Positions 16,319 to 25,109 are shown, numbered from the stretch's first letter. The stretch is 64,000 nt of DNA from Tenggerimyces flavus (GCF_016907715.1 NZ_JAFBCM010000001.1:1-64000), one strand, 5' to 3'. Notes: generated by a model from the letters alone, not told the origin. A program made the numbers and translations.

Positions 16319-17581
16319 GTGAGCGAACTGCGCGGCCATCCGGACTCGCCCGACCCCAGTCCAGGCGCCGACCGCCCACGCCCAGAGTCCGCGGAGTTCA
16401 AGCAGCTCGAGTCCCTAGCCGAGCTACGCACCGGCGAGCGCAAGTCCTACGAGCCCTCAGACCACGCGCCCCCACCCCGCCGCGACCTGCCAACGGAGAC
16501 GCAGACCTTCGAACGCCCCGGCCTGATGGCCATGGGCAACCGCATCAAACAAGCCATCACCGACCGCTTCGGCGGCGGCTCCGACGCCGAGAAGCTGGCC
16601 GAGGCCGACGATCCTCGCGAGGTCCACGAGATCCAGCGGCCGCCCTACACGAAGAACTACTACACAGACCTGCCCAACACGGTCTACGACCGCTATCTGG
16701 TCCGAGACGCGAAGAGTCCGATCCCACTCTTCGACGGTCCGGCATCCCGAGACGACGTGCGGCAAGGAACGGTCGGCGACTGCGGCGTCCTCGCCACCCT
16801 TGGCGCGGTCGCTGGGCATCGGCCGGAGCTGATCCGCGATGCGGTCAGCCAGGTGGGCGAGCGGACGTATGAGGTCACTCTTCATCGGGTCTCACCCGCG
16901 ACACCCGGGGATCCAGTCGCACGACCGACGGGCGACACGGTCACGTATCGGGTCAACGACGAGTTGCCTGTTCGCCTCGATCGTTCCGGCGCGCCGCCCG
17001 CCGCCGCCAAGCCGGAGATCTGCGCGTGGCCCGCCCTGGTGGAGAAGGCGCTCGCCGGCCAGGACCAGACCTGGGGTCCGGTCCGTCAGATGCTGTGGAA
17101 CCAGGACTGGGCGATGGGTGCCCGAGACGGTGTCGACAAGCAACGGCTAAAGGCCCACGAGGGACCGGCGCCCAACGACCCACCGACCGGCTACGACCGT
17201 CTCAACGTCGGGTCGACGTCCCTGATGCGGGCCGATCTGCTCACCGAGCTGACTGGTGAAGAGGCTGAGGTACGTCCGATCCCCAGCATTCACAACGGCG
17301 AGCAAGCATTGCTGGACGAGTTCCGCGACCAACTCGACGATGGAAAGCCCGTCCTCGTCGGCTCGAGGGGGGACAAGTCAAACGAGCCGATCCCCTTCGC
17401 CGGCCATGAGTTCGGGCATGTGTACGAGGTGACCGACGTCTCGGACGGCAAGATCAAGCTGAGGAATCCGTGGGGAGACGACTTCAGCCCGGACCCCATG
17501 GACGTCAAGACGTTCTGCGAGTATTTCCGCAACATCTACCCGGATGGCTCCCGCGGCGGTTTCTATACAACCCTCAAGTGA
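16319..17581 (+). CDS. Calpain-like (C2 family) cysteine protease, copy 2
   Basis: 420 residues, paralogous along its whole length to the product of 11839-13131. The same N-terminal motif (SAEFKQLESLAELRTGERKSY) precedes a variable linker (50-105). The core has QGTVGDC (Gln149, Cys155), His367 in FGHVYEV and Asn383 in LRNPWG. Between them lie shared blocks such as WPALVEKALAGQDQTWG and PPTGYDRLNVGST. No signal peptide or membrane segment. The DUF6406-like partner starts 13 bases after the stop. The pair sits between the polyamine aminotransferase and the pot-type operon, which suggests insertion there. Confidence 0.88.
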   Translation: MSELRGHPDSPDPSPGADRPRPESAEFKQLESLAELRTGERKSYEPSDHAPPPRRDLPTETQTFERPGLMAMGNRIKQAITDRFGGGSDAEKLAEADDPREVHEIQRPPYTKNYYTDLPNTVYDRYLVRDAKSPIPLFDGPASRDDVRQGTVGDCGVLATLGAVAGHRPELIRDAVSQVGERTYEVTLHRVSPATPGDPVARPTGDTVTYRVNDELPVRLDRSGAPPAAAKPEICAWPALVEKALAGQDQTWGPVRQMLWNQDWAMGARDGVDKQRLKAHEGPAPNDPPTGYDRLNVGSTSLMRADLLTELTGEEAEVRPIPSIHNGEQALLDEFRDQLDDGKPVLVGSRGDKSNEPIPFAGHEFGHVYEVTDVSDGKIKLRNPWGDDFSPDPMDVKTFCEYFRNIYPDGSRGGFYTTLK

Positions 17582-17594
17582 GAAGTGAGCAAGG

Positions 17595-17864
17595 ATGAGC
17601 GAAGGTCTCCCGGCGAGTCTGATTCTGATGAAGCGGATGCTCGAGCGCGTCGACGAGGCGGGGATATCTGGCCATAGCTACGTTGACGAGCAGGGACGTT
17701 GGGTCCTGCAGCTGCAGATCTCTGACGGCGGTCGCGCTCAGCTCGTCAGTGTCTTCGAGGGAGACTCCGTCGAGTTCGCCGGAACAACGTGGACGGTGAG
17801 TGAGGTCCTCGAGCCCACGACAGTGGAACGAGGCAAAGTGGCGACTCTTACGCGGGTTGGATAG
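17595..17864 (+). CDS. DUF6406-like small protein, partner of calpain-like protease 2
   Basis: 89 residues, paralogue of the product at 11575-11832. Shared core: GHSYVDEQGRWVLQLQI, SVFEGDSVEFAGTTWTVSEV. Acidic, soluble, probably beta-rich, with one low-complexity helix at the start. A purine-rich AGTGAGCAAGG precedes ATG 17595. Its last 17 bases overlap the end of the convergent permease gene. Consistent pairing with the protease suggests a regulator, inhibitor or client, but the role is unknown. Confidence 0.85.
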   Translation: MSEGLPASLILMKRMLERVDEAGISGHSYVDEQGRWVLQLQISDGGRAQLVSVFEGDSVEFAGTTWTVSEVLEPTTVERGKVATLTRVG

Positions 17865-18639
17865 CTCGTCGGCGGCGGGTGAGTTCGGGGATGGCTACTA
17901 GGAGCAGGGCTATGAGGAACATGGCTGTGCCGATGACGTTTACCTGGGGTGGGATGCCTCGCTGGGCTGCTCCCCACACGAACATGGGGAACGTCACGGT
18001 CTGACCTGAGTTGAAGTTCGTGATGATGAAGTCGTCGAACGACAGTGAGAACGAGAGCATCGCCGCGGAGACGATGCCGGGCAACACCAACGGCAACGTG
18101 ACCAAGCGGAACGTCTGCCACTCGTTCGCGTAGAGGTCCATCGCTGCCTGTTCCAGCCGCGAGTCCAGGCCTGCCAAGCGGGCCTTGACGGTCACCACCA
18201 CGAACGACAGGCAGAACATCACGTGGGTGATGAAGATCGTCCAGAAGCCCAGGGACACCCCCGAGGCTACGAACAGGGTGAGCAAAGACGAGCCCAGGAC
18301 GACTTCCGGTGTGGCCATCGGCAGGAAGATCAGCAGCGACGTCCCGGACCGCCCCCGGAAGCGATGCCGCACCAACGCGAAGGCCATCAAGGACCCCAGT
18401 CCGGTCGCCACCAGCGTCGCCAAGAAGCCGATCTGCAACGACGTCAAGACCGTCTGGCACATGTCCGGCGCCCCGCACGGGTGCAGCCAGTTGTCCAACG
18501 TGAACGCGTTGAACTCGTACGCCAACCGCGACGACGGCCGGTTGAACGAGAACAACACCACCACGAAGATCGGCAGGAACATATACAGCAACACCAGCAG
18601 CGCAAAGAGGAGCACCAGGTGCGAGCGAAGCCATCTCAC
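17848..18639 (-). CDS. potC: Polyamine ABC transporter permease, PotC-like
   Basis: 263 residues, about six membrane helices, with the binding-protein-dependent permease loop EQAAMDLYANEWQTFRLVTLPLVLPG (EAA motif) that docks the ATPase. The first helix (HLVLLFALLVLLYMFLPIFV) follows the GTG start at 18639, which overlaps the PotB stop (GTGA). The N-terminal RPSS and FSLSFDDFIITNF segments are typical of PotC. It is last in the four-gene operon and needs the partner permease, ATPase and lipoprotein for putrescine/spermidine uptake. Confidence 0.9.
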   Translation of the reverse strand: MRWLRSHLVLLFALLVLLYMFLPIFVVVLFSFNRPSSRLAYEFNAFTLDNWLHPCGAPDMCQTVLTSLQIGFLATLVATGLGSLMAFALVRHRFRGRSGTSLLIFLPMATPEVVLGSSLLTLFVASGVSLGFWTIFITHVMFCLSFVVVTVKARLAGLDSRLEQAAMDLYANEWQTFRLVTLPLVLPGIVSAAMLSFSLSFDDFIITNFNSGQTVTFPMFVWGAAQRGIPPQVNVIGTAMFLIALLLVAIPELTRRRRAIQPA

Positions 18640-19562
18640 AGCAGCTCCTCCGTCCCCGCCCGCCGCACATACAGCAACACCAGCACGAGAATCGACGCCA
18701 TCAGCACGAACGACAGGGCCGGCGCGTGCGCGTAGTCTCGCACCTGCAACAGCAGCCCGTCGATCACGTTCCCGACCATGTACTGGTTCGGCGTCCCCAG
18801 CAACTGCGCATTGACATAGTCGCCCGTCGCCGGGATGAACGTCAGCAACGTCCCCGCCACCACGCCCGGCATCGACAGCGGCAGCGTCACTCGCCGGAAC
18901 GTCGTCCACGCGCTCGCGTACAGGTCCGAAGCCGCCTCCAGCAACCGCCGGTCGATCTTCTCCAAGCTGGCATACAAAGGCAGCGTCATGAACGGCAGGA
19001 AGTTGTACGTCAAACCCGTCACCACAGCGAACGACGTCGCCAGCAGCCGCCCGTTCGACCCCAACAGACCGATGTCGCGCAGCACGGAGACGATGAAGCC
19101 GTTGTCCGACAGGATCGACTTCCACGCCAGCGTCCGCACCAGGAAGCTCGTGAAGAACGGTGCGATCACCAACACCAGCAGGATGTTCCGCCACCGCCCG
19201 GCCTTGAACGCGATCGCGTACGCCAACGGATACCCGAGCAGCAGCGCCAGCAACGTCGCCACCCCGCCGTACAGGAACGAGCGCAACAGGTGCGGCCCGT
19301 ACTGCCCGAAAACGTCGCCATAGTTGGAGAAAGCGAACGCCACCCGATACCCGAGCTCCAACGACCCCGCCGGATCGTACAGCGAAGCCCCCGCCAGCTG
19401 CACCATCGGAACGACGAAGAACACCAGCAGCCACAAGGCCCCCGGCAACAGCAACAGGTACCCGATCCGCCGCCGCCCCCGCCGGGCCCCCTCCAAACCC
19501 GGCGGAGAGACCGGAGCAGAAGCAGTCAGCGGCCCTCCACCAGGCCGAGCGAGAGCGCTCAC
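18636..19562 (-). CDS. potB: Polyamine ABC transporter permease, PotB-like
   Basis: 308 residues: a Pro/Arg-rich cytoplasmic head (1-30), then six membrane helices and the EAA loop EAASDLYASAWTTFRRVTLPLSMPG. FIPATGDYVNAQLLG is characteristic of the PotB branch. GTG 19562 overlaps the ATPase stop and its own stop overlaps PotC, so translation is coupled throughout. It pairs with PotC in the membrane. Confidence 0.9.
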   Translation of the reverse strand: MSALARPGGGPLTASAPVSPPGLEGARRGRRRIGYLLLLPGALWLLVFFVVPMVQLAGASLYDPAGSLELGYRVAFAFSNYGDVFGQYGPHLLRSFLYGGVATLLALLLGYPLAYAIAFKAGRWRNILLVLVIAPFFTSFLVRTLAWKSILSDNGFIVSVLRDIGLLGSNGRLLATSFAVVTGLTYNFLPFMTLPLYASLEKIDRRLLEAASDLYASAWTTFRRVTLPLSMPGVVAGTLLTFIPATGDYVNAQLLGTPNQYMVGNVIDGLLLQVRDYAHAPALSFVLMASILVLVLLYVRRAGTEELL

Positions 19563-20731
19563 GACGAAACCCCCACAGCGGAAGCGGGCTCCTCCTCGCG
19601 TTCCACACCGGCCGACGAGTCCTGCGCCGCGTCGAGCAGGAACGAGTGCGCCGAAGCCCAGTGCAGGTCCACCAGAGTCCCACTCGTCAGTACGTCCCGA
19701 GCCCCCGTGTTCTGCTCGAAGACCACCAGTTCCTGCCCCCAGGGCATCGCGACGAAGTACTGCGTCGACACCCCCACGAAGCACACGTCCCGAACGATCC
19801 CGCCAGCAAGCAGGTTCGCACCGCTACGAGCCTCGGTCCCCGCCCGCGACAGGAAGACCTTCTCCGGCCGCACCCCGATCCACACCTCGTCCGACCGCGT
19901 ATGCACCCGCGCGGCAGGCGCCGTCAGCCGCGACCCATGCGCGTCCACCGCCAGCAGATCCGACGTACGGCGCGTCACCCGAGCCCGCACGAGGTTGGAC
20001 TGCCCGAGGAAGTTCGCCACGTACGTCGTCCGCGGGTTCTCGTAGAGCCCAGCCGGAGCACCGAGCTGGTCGATCACACCGCTGTTCATCACCGCGATCG
20101 TGTCGGCCATCGTCATGGCCTCTTCCTGGTCGTGCGTCACGTGCACGAACGTGATCCCGACCTCGGTCTGGATCCGCTTCAGCTCGATCTGCATCTGCCG
20201 CCGCAGCTTCAGATCCAACGCACCCAACGGCTCGTCGAGCAGCAACACCTGCGGCCGGTTGATCAACGCCCGCGCCAACGCCACCCGCTGCTGCTGGCCA
20301 CCCGACAGCTGAGCAGGCCGCCGGCGGGCAAACGAACCGAGCTCCACCAGATCGAGCATCTCCGAGACCTTCGCGCGGACGTCCTTCACCCCACGACGCC
20401 GCAACCCGAAAGCCACGTTCTCGAAGATGTCCAGGTGCGGAAACAGCGCGTAGTTCTGGAAGACCGTGTTGACCGGCCGCTTGTACGGGCGCAGCCCGGT
20501 GATCGACGACGACCCGAGCCGAATCTCGCCCCGAGATGGCTCCTCCAACCCCGCGATCATCCGCAACGTCGTCGTCTTCCCGCACCCAGATGGCCCGAGC
20601 AGCGCGAAGAACGACCCCGCTGGCACTGTCAAGTCGAGGTTGTCAACGGCGGTGAAGCTGCCGAACGACTTCGTGACCCCGACCAGGTGAAGGTCATCGG
20701 CGGCAGCCTGCTCCGGATCAGCCATCGTCAT
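19559..20731 (-). CDS. potA: Polyamine ABC transporter ATP-binding protein, PotA-like
   Basis: 390 residues. Nucleotide-binding domain with Walker A GPSGCGKTT (about 42-50), Q-loop VFQNYALFPH, signature LSGGQQQRVALARAL, Walker B VLLLDEPLGALD and VTHDQEEA. A C-terminal TOBE_2 regulatory domain (about 290-375, IGVRPEKVFLS) is typical of PotA and of spermidine, iron or maltose ATPases. ATG 20731 overlaps the PotD stop; a second ATG at 20725 is possible. Confidence 0.93.
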   Translation of the reverse strand: MTMADPEQAAADDLHLVGVTKSFGSFTAVDNLDLTVPAGSFFALLGPSGCGKTTTLRMIAGLEEPSRGEIRLGSSSITGLRPYKRPVNTVFQNYALFPHLDIFENVAFGLRRRGVKDVRAKVSEMLDLVELGSFARRRPAQLSGGQQQRVALARALINRPQVLLLDEPLGALDLKLRRQMQIELKRIQTEVGITFVHVTHDQEEAMTMADTIAVMNSGVIDQLGAPAGLYENPRTTYVANFLGQSNLVRARVTRRTSDLLAVDAHGSRLTAPAARVHTRSDEVWIGVRPEKVFLSRAGTEARSGANLLAGGIVRDVCFVGVSTQYFVAMPWGQELVVFEQNTGARDVLTSGTLVDLHWASAHSFLLDAAQDSSAGVEREEEPASAVGVSS

Positions 20732-21894
20732 GCTCCAATCACCTGCTGGAACTGGATCTCGAAGTTCCGCTCCTGGGTCTCGGTCAGATTCATCAGCCCG
20801 ACCGCCTTCTTCAGCAAGGCGTCGTCCGGGAAGATCAGCGGGTTGTCGACGAGCTCGGGATCGATCTTCTCCATCGCCGCACGCGCGCCCTCGACGGGGC
20901 AGATGTAGTTGACCCACGCCGCGACCTCGGCCGCGACCTCCGGCTCGTAGTAGTAGTTCAGCAACAGCTCCGCGTTCGCCTTGTGCGAAGCCTTGTTCGG
21001 GATCATCGCGTTGTCGCTCCAGATCCCCAACCCCTCTTCGGGAACGACGAACTTGATGTCCGGGTTCTCGAACTGCAGCTGGATCACGTCGCCGGACCAG
21101 GCCATGCACGCGGCGACGTCGCCGTTCGCGAGATCCTGCGTGTAGTCGTTTCCGGTGAAACGCCGGATCTGCCCCGAGGCAACCGCTTTCTCCAGCTTCT
21201 CGATGCCCGTGGAGAAGTCGTCCTGCGAGACCTCGATCGGGTTCTTGCCCAACGACATCAGGACCATCTGCATCGAGTCCTGCATGCCGGCGAGCATCGT
21301 GACCCGGCCCTTCAGGTCCGGCCGGTTGAGCAGGTCGTCGAGCGTACGGATCTCCTTGGTGAGTTTCGCGTTGTACGCAAGGCCAGTCAGGCCGCTCTGC
21401 CAAGGAACACTGTACTTGCGATCGGGATCCCAGCCCGGAGCCTCGAGGCTGGGAATCAACTGCGCCTTGACGTTCGGCAGTTTGTCGTGGTCGAGCTCCT
21501 GCAGCCACCGATAGCGAACGACGCGCGCCGCCATCCAGTCGGTGAGCACGAAGAGGTCCCGCCCACACGGCCGGCAGGCGGCGAGCTGGTTGCGGATCTT
21601 GCTGAAGAACGGCGAGTTGTCGTTGACGTCCTCGGTGTACTTGACCTGGATCCCGGTCTCCTGCACGAACCGGTCCAGCGTCGGACGGCTCTTCTCGTCC
21701 TCGCTCACGTCGATGTACTGCGGCCAGTTGGAGAACACGACCTGCTTCTCCGTGCCGGACAGGTCGGTGCTCTCGCAGCTGCCCTCGGCGATCAGGCTGC
21801 CCTTGATCCCGCAACCGGACAAAGCGGCCAGCGCGGCGGCGGCGCCGGTCGTACGAAGTAGTCGCCTTCTGGAGAACCGTCGGCGGTCGGTCAT
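20728..21894 (-). CDS. potD: Polyamine-binding lipoprotein, PotD/PotF-like
   Basis: 388 residues. A twin-Arg-like signal (RRRFSRRRLLRTTGAAAALAALSGC) ends at a lipobox Cys, so it may be a Tat-exported lipoprotein. The SBP_bac fold follows with VVFSNWPQYIDV, the typical strand 1 of PotD-type proteins, and WSGDVIQLQF near the hinge. ATG 21894 is preceded by GGAGGGTGAG, a good ribosome site. First gene of the operon; divergent from the Lrp regulator across 157 bases. Confidence 0.92.
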   Translation of the reverse strand: MTDRRRFSRRRLLRTTGAAAALAALSGCGIKGSLIAEGSCESTDLSGTEKQVVFSNWPQYIDVSEDEKSRPTLDRFVQETGIQVKYTEDVNDNSPFFSKIRNQLAACRPCGRDLFVLTDWMAARVVRYRWLQELDHDKLPNVKAQLIPSLEAPGWDPDRKYSVPWQSGLTGLAYNAKLTKEIRTLDDLLNRPDLKGRVTMLAGMQDSMQMVLMSLGKNPIEVSQDDFSTGIEKLEKAVASGQIRRFTGNDYTQDLANGDVAACMAWSGDVIQLQFENPDIKFVVPEEGLGIWSDNAMIPNKASHKANAELLLNYYYEPEVAAEVAAWVNYICPVEGARAAMEKIDPELVDNPLIFPDDALLKKAVGLMNLTETQERNFEIQFQQVIGA

Positions 21895-22014
21895 CTCACC
21901 CTCCGACACTCAGCGCGACTGGCTCGCTCATGCTGAGCCCTCCTCCCTGCGTACGCCATGGATCCTGACAGAGAGTTTCGGCCTGGACAAGCGATTCCGT
22001 TGTCGCGATCATTC

Positions 22015-22027
22015 ATTTCGACGAAAT
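22015..22027. promoter_or_regulatory. Palindrome ATTTCG-A-CGAAAT upstream of the Lrp gene
   Basis: A perfect 13-base palindrome, AT-rich for this genome, lies 25 bases before the Lrp/AsnC start and 121 bases upstream of the potD start. Lrp-family regulators usually bind AT-rich palindromes in their own promoters, so this is a good candidate operator for autoregulation and control of the pot operon. Confidence 0.5.
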
Positions 22028-22051
22028 CCCTACGACATCCCGGGATGCAGC

Positions 22052-22570
22052 ATGACGCGCCCTGAACGGCCCGAAACCGACGGAGTCCGGCGTCCCCGCC
22101 CGGATCGGCAACCCACGACCGTCCCGCTGGACGACGTGTCGAAGGGGATCATCGAACAGCTTCAGCAGGACGGGCGGCGGCCGTACGCGGCGATCGGCAA
22201 GGCCGTCGGGCTGTCCGAGGCCGCGGTACGGCAGCGCGTGCAGCGCCTGCTCGACCACGGCGTGATGCAGATCGTCGCGGTGACGGATCCGCTGCAGCTG
22301 GGCTTTCCACGGCAGGCGATGATCGGGATCCGCGTCGAGGGCGAGCTCGAGCCGGTGGCGGATCGCCTGGCGGACATGGAGGAAATCGAGTACGTCGTGA
22401 TCACGGCGGGCTCGTTCGACATCCTGGCCGAGGTGCTGTGCGAGGGCGACGACCACCTGCTCGAGGTGTTGTCACACCAGATTCGCGCGATCCCCGGCGT
22501 ACGCAGCACCGAGACGTTCGTCTATCTCAAGCTGCGGAAGCAGACGTACTCGTGGGGCGTCCGCTGGTAG
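22052..22570 (+). CDS. Lrp/AsnC-family transcriptional regulator
   Basis: 172 residues. After a 28-residue basic tail comes the AsnC-type helix-turn-helix (DVSKGIIEQLQQDGRRPY, then VGLSEAAVRQRVQRLLDHGV), followed by the RAM ligand domain (GFPRQAMIGIRVEGEL, ITAGSFDILAEVLCE). Relatives beside pot operons and polyamine aminotransferases sense amino acids or polyamines. Divergent from the potD-like gene; likely regulates it and possibly the aminotransferase. Confidence 0.92.
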   Translation: MTRPERPETDGVRRPRPDRQPTTVPLDDVSKGIIEQLQQDGRRPYAAIGKAVGLSEAAVRQRVQRLLDHGVMQIVAVTDPLQLGFPRQAMIGIRVEGELEPVADRLADMEEIEYVVITAGSFDILAEVLCEGDDHLLEVLSHQIRAIPGVRSTETFVYLKLRKQTYSWGVRW

Positions 22571-22589
22571 CGAACGCCCCACAAGAGGT

Positions 22590-23036
22590 TCACCAGCCGC
22601 GCCGACCGTTCGTCCGCGACGGATCGGCCGAGGCCGGCTGGTCGGTGGGGCCAGCGTTGGTGGAGCCATTGGTGTGCCGGCCGTGCCGAAGGTTGCGGTC
22701 CGATTCGTCGGCTTCGTCGGTCACGTCCGGGTCCAGCTCGTCCGCTTCCCGGACCCGCTCAGCGGCCTTGGTCTGCGAGGACTGGGCGGCCGCGCGTTGC
22801 GACTCGGCCTGAGCCTGCGCCTGCCGCGCCTGGGCGGCCAGCTCGTCCGCGCGGGCACCCTGGTGCTCGGCGCGCTGGGCCAGTCGTTCGGCTTTCTCTC
22901 GTTCGGCCGCGGCGTTCTCACGGCGTTCCTGCTCTCGTCGTGCCTGGTTGCGCGTCGACGCCAGGACGACGAAGGCGACGATCAGCGCTGCCACCACGAC
23001 GATCGCGATGATCAGCACGAGTGTGCTGGTATCCAT
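22590..23036 (-). CDS. Small membrane-anchored coiled-coil protein
   Basis: 148 residues: one N-terminal membrane helix (LVLIIAIVVVAALIVAFVVL, about 6-25), then a long Ala/Glu/Gln/Arg coiled coil (about 32-95) and a polar Asp/Thr/Gly tail. ATG 23036 follows AGGAGGAAA. No family recognised. It is 60 bases downstream of a second small membrane-protein gene on the same strand and could be co-transcribed with it. Confidence 0.75.
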   Translation of the reverse strand: MDTSTLVLIIAIVVVAALIVAFVVLASTRNQARREQERRENAAAEREKAERLAQRAEHQGARADELAAQARQAQAQAESQRAAAQSSQTKAAERVREADELDPDVTDEADESDRNLRHGRHTNGSTNAGPTDQPASADPSRTNGRRGW

Positions 23037-23095
23037 GGGTTTCCTCCTATCAAGGAAGGCGAAACCCCCGTGTGGCCAGACCGCGGTCCCAGGGA

Positions 23096-23368
23096 CTAGG
23101 GAGCCGGCGGCGCGCCGCGGTCGCGGTAGACCTCTTCCTCAGTGACGGTCGTCGGAGTGCCGTCCTCGTACGTCCGCTGCTGAGTCACGGTCCGCGCCCG
23201 GCGGCGCTTCGACCAGATGGTGAGGGTCAGGGCAAGGGTCGCGAGCCCGGCAAGGATCAGGACCCAGCCGACCACGTTGATGTTCAGCCAGCCAACGATG
23301 TCAGCTCGCACGCCGAACGCGAGGATCGCTCCGACCACGATCAAGAAGATGCTTCCACCGATGCTCAT
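23096..23368 (-). CDS. Two-helix membrane protein, DUF6458-like
   Basis: 90 residues: MSIGGSIFLIVVGAILAF and NINVVGWVLILAGLATLALTLT form two membrane helices, followed by a basic RRRR cytoplasmic segment and a Thr-rich acidic tail. The pattern matches small actinobacterial proteins annotated DUF6458, as I recall. No known function. Confidence 0.8.
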   Translation of the reverse strand: MSIGGSIFLIVVGAILAFGVRADIVGWLNINVVGWVLILAGLATLALTLTIWSKRRRARTVTQQRTYEDGTPTTVTEEEVYRDRGAPPAP

Positions 23369-23405
23369 GCGACCGGCGTACCCGCGTCAGGCGCGGATAC
23401 ACACC

Positions 23406-24260
23406 TCAGCCGGTGAGAGCTCGCAACGAGCGAGGCTGCCGCCCGACGACGCGATCCAGCGCCTCGCTCGAGGCGGCGTCGGCGGGCAGGTAGACGACCA
23501 GCGTCTGGTCGTCCGCGTCCGGCAGAGCGAGGTGCTCGAACGACAACCGCAGCTCCCCCACGGCCGGGTGATCCAGCCGCAGCACGCCCGTACGTCGCGG
23601 CAGGGTCACCGCACCAGTCATCCGCGACGTGAAGGAAGCACCTGCCACGACCGTCAGCTCGTCGACCAGCAGCTCGGTGTGCTCGTCGCCGCACCCGGCC
23701 TGGGATCGCAGCAGAGCGGCCGCGTCGTCCGCGACCAACTCCCAGTCGGGGAAGGCCGAACGCGACTGCGGAGTCGCGAAGACGTACACCGGGAGGTTCA
23801 CGTGCGAGCCGTCCAGTAGCCCCAACGGCGCGAAGAGGGCCCGAAATCCTTCGGTGTAGGCGAGAACGTCGCCCAGCCTGTTCTGCACGAACGCCGGCGA
23901 CGGCTCCATCCGCTCCAGCAACGACCGAACGGTCGCGCGCACCGCCTGCCCCGGCGGCACCGGGCCCGGGCAGATCCCCGTTCCACCCGTGGCCTTGACG
24001 ATCCGCATCAGCAACATCCGGTCGTCGGTCGACATCCGCAACGCGTCGGCCAGCGCCCCGAGCACCTGCGACGACGGATGCCGGTCGCGGCCCTGCTCGA
24101 TGCGGGTGAGGTACTCCACGCTGATCCCCGCCAGCACGGCGAGCTCGGAGCGGCGCAGCCCAGGCGTACGCCGCCGCGGTCCGGTCGGCAGACCGACCTC
24201 CGCGGGCGTGATCGCCTCCCGGCGGGAGCGCAGGAACCCGCCGATCTCGCTCTCGTCCAT
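23406..24260 (-). CDS. XRE-family regulator with MmyB-like ligand domain
   Basis: 284 residues. An N-terminal XRE helix-turn-helix (FLRSRREAITPAEVGL, LRRSELAVLAGISVEYLTRIEQGR, about 8-70) is followed by an MLTR ligand-binding domain (about 105-270) with the typical RALFAP and WELVADDAAALLR stretches. This architecture is very common in actinomycetes, often divergent from a dehydrogenase it represses. Here a short-chain dehydrogenase lies divergently 102 bases away, the likely target. Confidence 0.92.
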   Translation of the reverse strand: MDESEIGGFLRSRREAITPAEVGLPTGPRRRTPGLRRSELAVLAGISVEYLTRIEQGRDRHPSSQVLGALADALRMSTDDRMLLMRIVKATGGTGICPGPVPPGQAVRATVRSLLERMEPSPAFVQNRLGDVLAYTEGFRALFAPLGLLDGSHVNLPVYVFATPQSRSAFPDWELVADDAAALLRSQAGCGDEHTELLVDELTVVAGASFTSRMTGAVTLPRRTGVLRLDHPAVGELRLSFEHLALPDADDQTLVVYLPADAASSEALDRVVGRQPRSLRALTG

Positions 24261-24362
24261 GCCTGCCAGCTTACCCAGCCGCCCGATCCGGAGGGTGTCC
24301 CTGCGAAGGCCACTCTGAGCGCGGCCTCCCTGGTCAGCGCCGAAGCGAGCAGCGTGGACGAC

Positions 24363-25109
24363 ATGGATCTAGGACTCAACGAACGCACTGTCATCGTCAC
24401 CGGCGCAGGCGGCGGCATCGGCCGCCGGCTCGCCCGGACGTTCGCCGCCGAGGGCGCCCACGTCGTGCTCGGCTACCGGAACAACAAGGACGAGGCCGAG
24501 CTGATCGCCAAGGAGATCGGCGAACGAGCCCTGCCCGTACGGTTCGACCTCGCCGACGAAGCGAGCACGCACGCCCTCGTCGACGCCACGCTCGAGTGGA
24601 CCGGACGCGTCGACGTGCTGGTGAACAACGCCGTCAGCTGGGGCGCGGACCCGAGCACGTGGGAGCTCGGCTTCGAGAACGTGGACGACTGGCAGGACGC
24701 GCTCCGTACCAACATCGAAGGCACGATCGCGCTGACGAGGGCCGTGGCGCCGACCATGCGCCAGCAGCGCTGGGGCCGGCTGCTGCATGTGTCAACCTCG
24801 TTGGTGACCGACGGCTCGGCGGGCGCGGAGTACTACGTCGCCGCGAAGGCCGCCCTGCACGGGTTCAGCCGTTCGGTGGCGTTCGCCCTCGGCAAGGACG
24901 GCGACATCCTGTCGAACGTCGTGATGCCAGGGCTCACGTTGACCGACACGAACGGGTTCATCACCGACTCGTTCGGCAAGGAGTACGCCGCGCGCTCCCC
25001 CATCGCCCGGCTGCTCACGGCCGACGAGGTCGCGCGGTCGATCGTCTACCTCGCCTCGGCCGCGAACACCGGCATCAACGGGCAGGTCATCAGCGTCAAC
25101 GGCGGTTAG
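24363..25109 (+). CDS. Short-chain dehydrogenase/reductase
   Basis: 248 residues with the classical SDR signature: TGAGGGIG (about 12-19), NNAVSWG in place of NNAG, catalytic Ser in STSLVTDGS, and YYVAAK with Tyr and Lys. The C-terminal GQVISVNGG is standard. Start ATG 24363 is chosen because the fold begins six residues later. It probably belongs to the regulon of the divergent XRE protein. The last 14 bases overlap the convergent multicopper oxidase. Confidence 0.9.
   Translation: MDLGLNERTVIVTGAGGGIGRRLARTFAAEGAHVVLGYRNNKDEAELIAKEIGERALPVRFDLADEASTHALVDATLEWTGRVDVLVNNAVSWGADPSTWELGFENVDDWQDALRTNIEGTIALTRAVAPTMRQQRWGRLLHVSTSLVTDGSAGAEYYVAAKAALHGFSRSVAFALGKDGDILSNVVMPGLTLTDTNGFITDSFGKEYAARSPIARLLTADEVARSIVYLASAANTGINGQVISVNGG

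Noticed and set aside
11575-17864. Treating the region between the two protease cassettes as a composite transposon
   Set aside because: No transposase, terminal inverted repeats or target-site duplications were seen, and the cassettes are well diverged.
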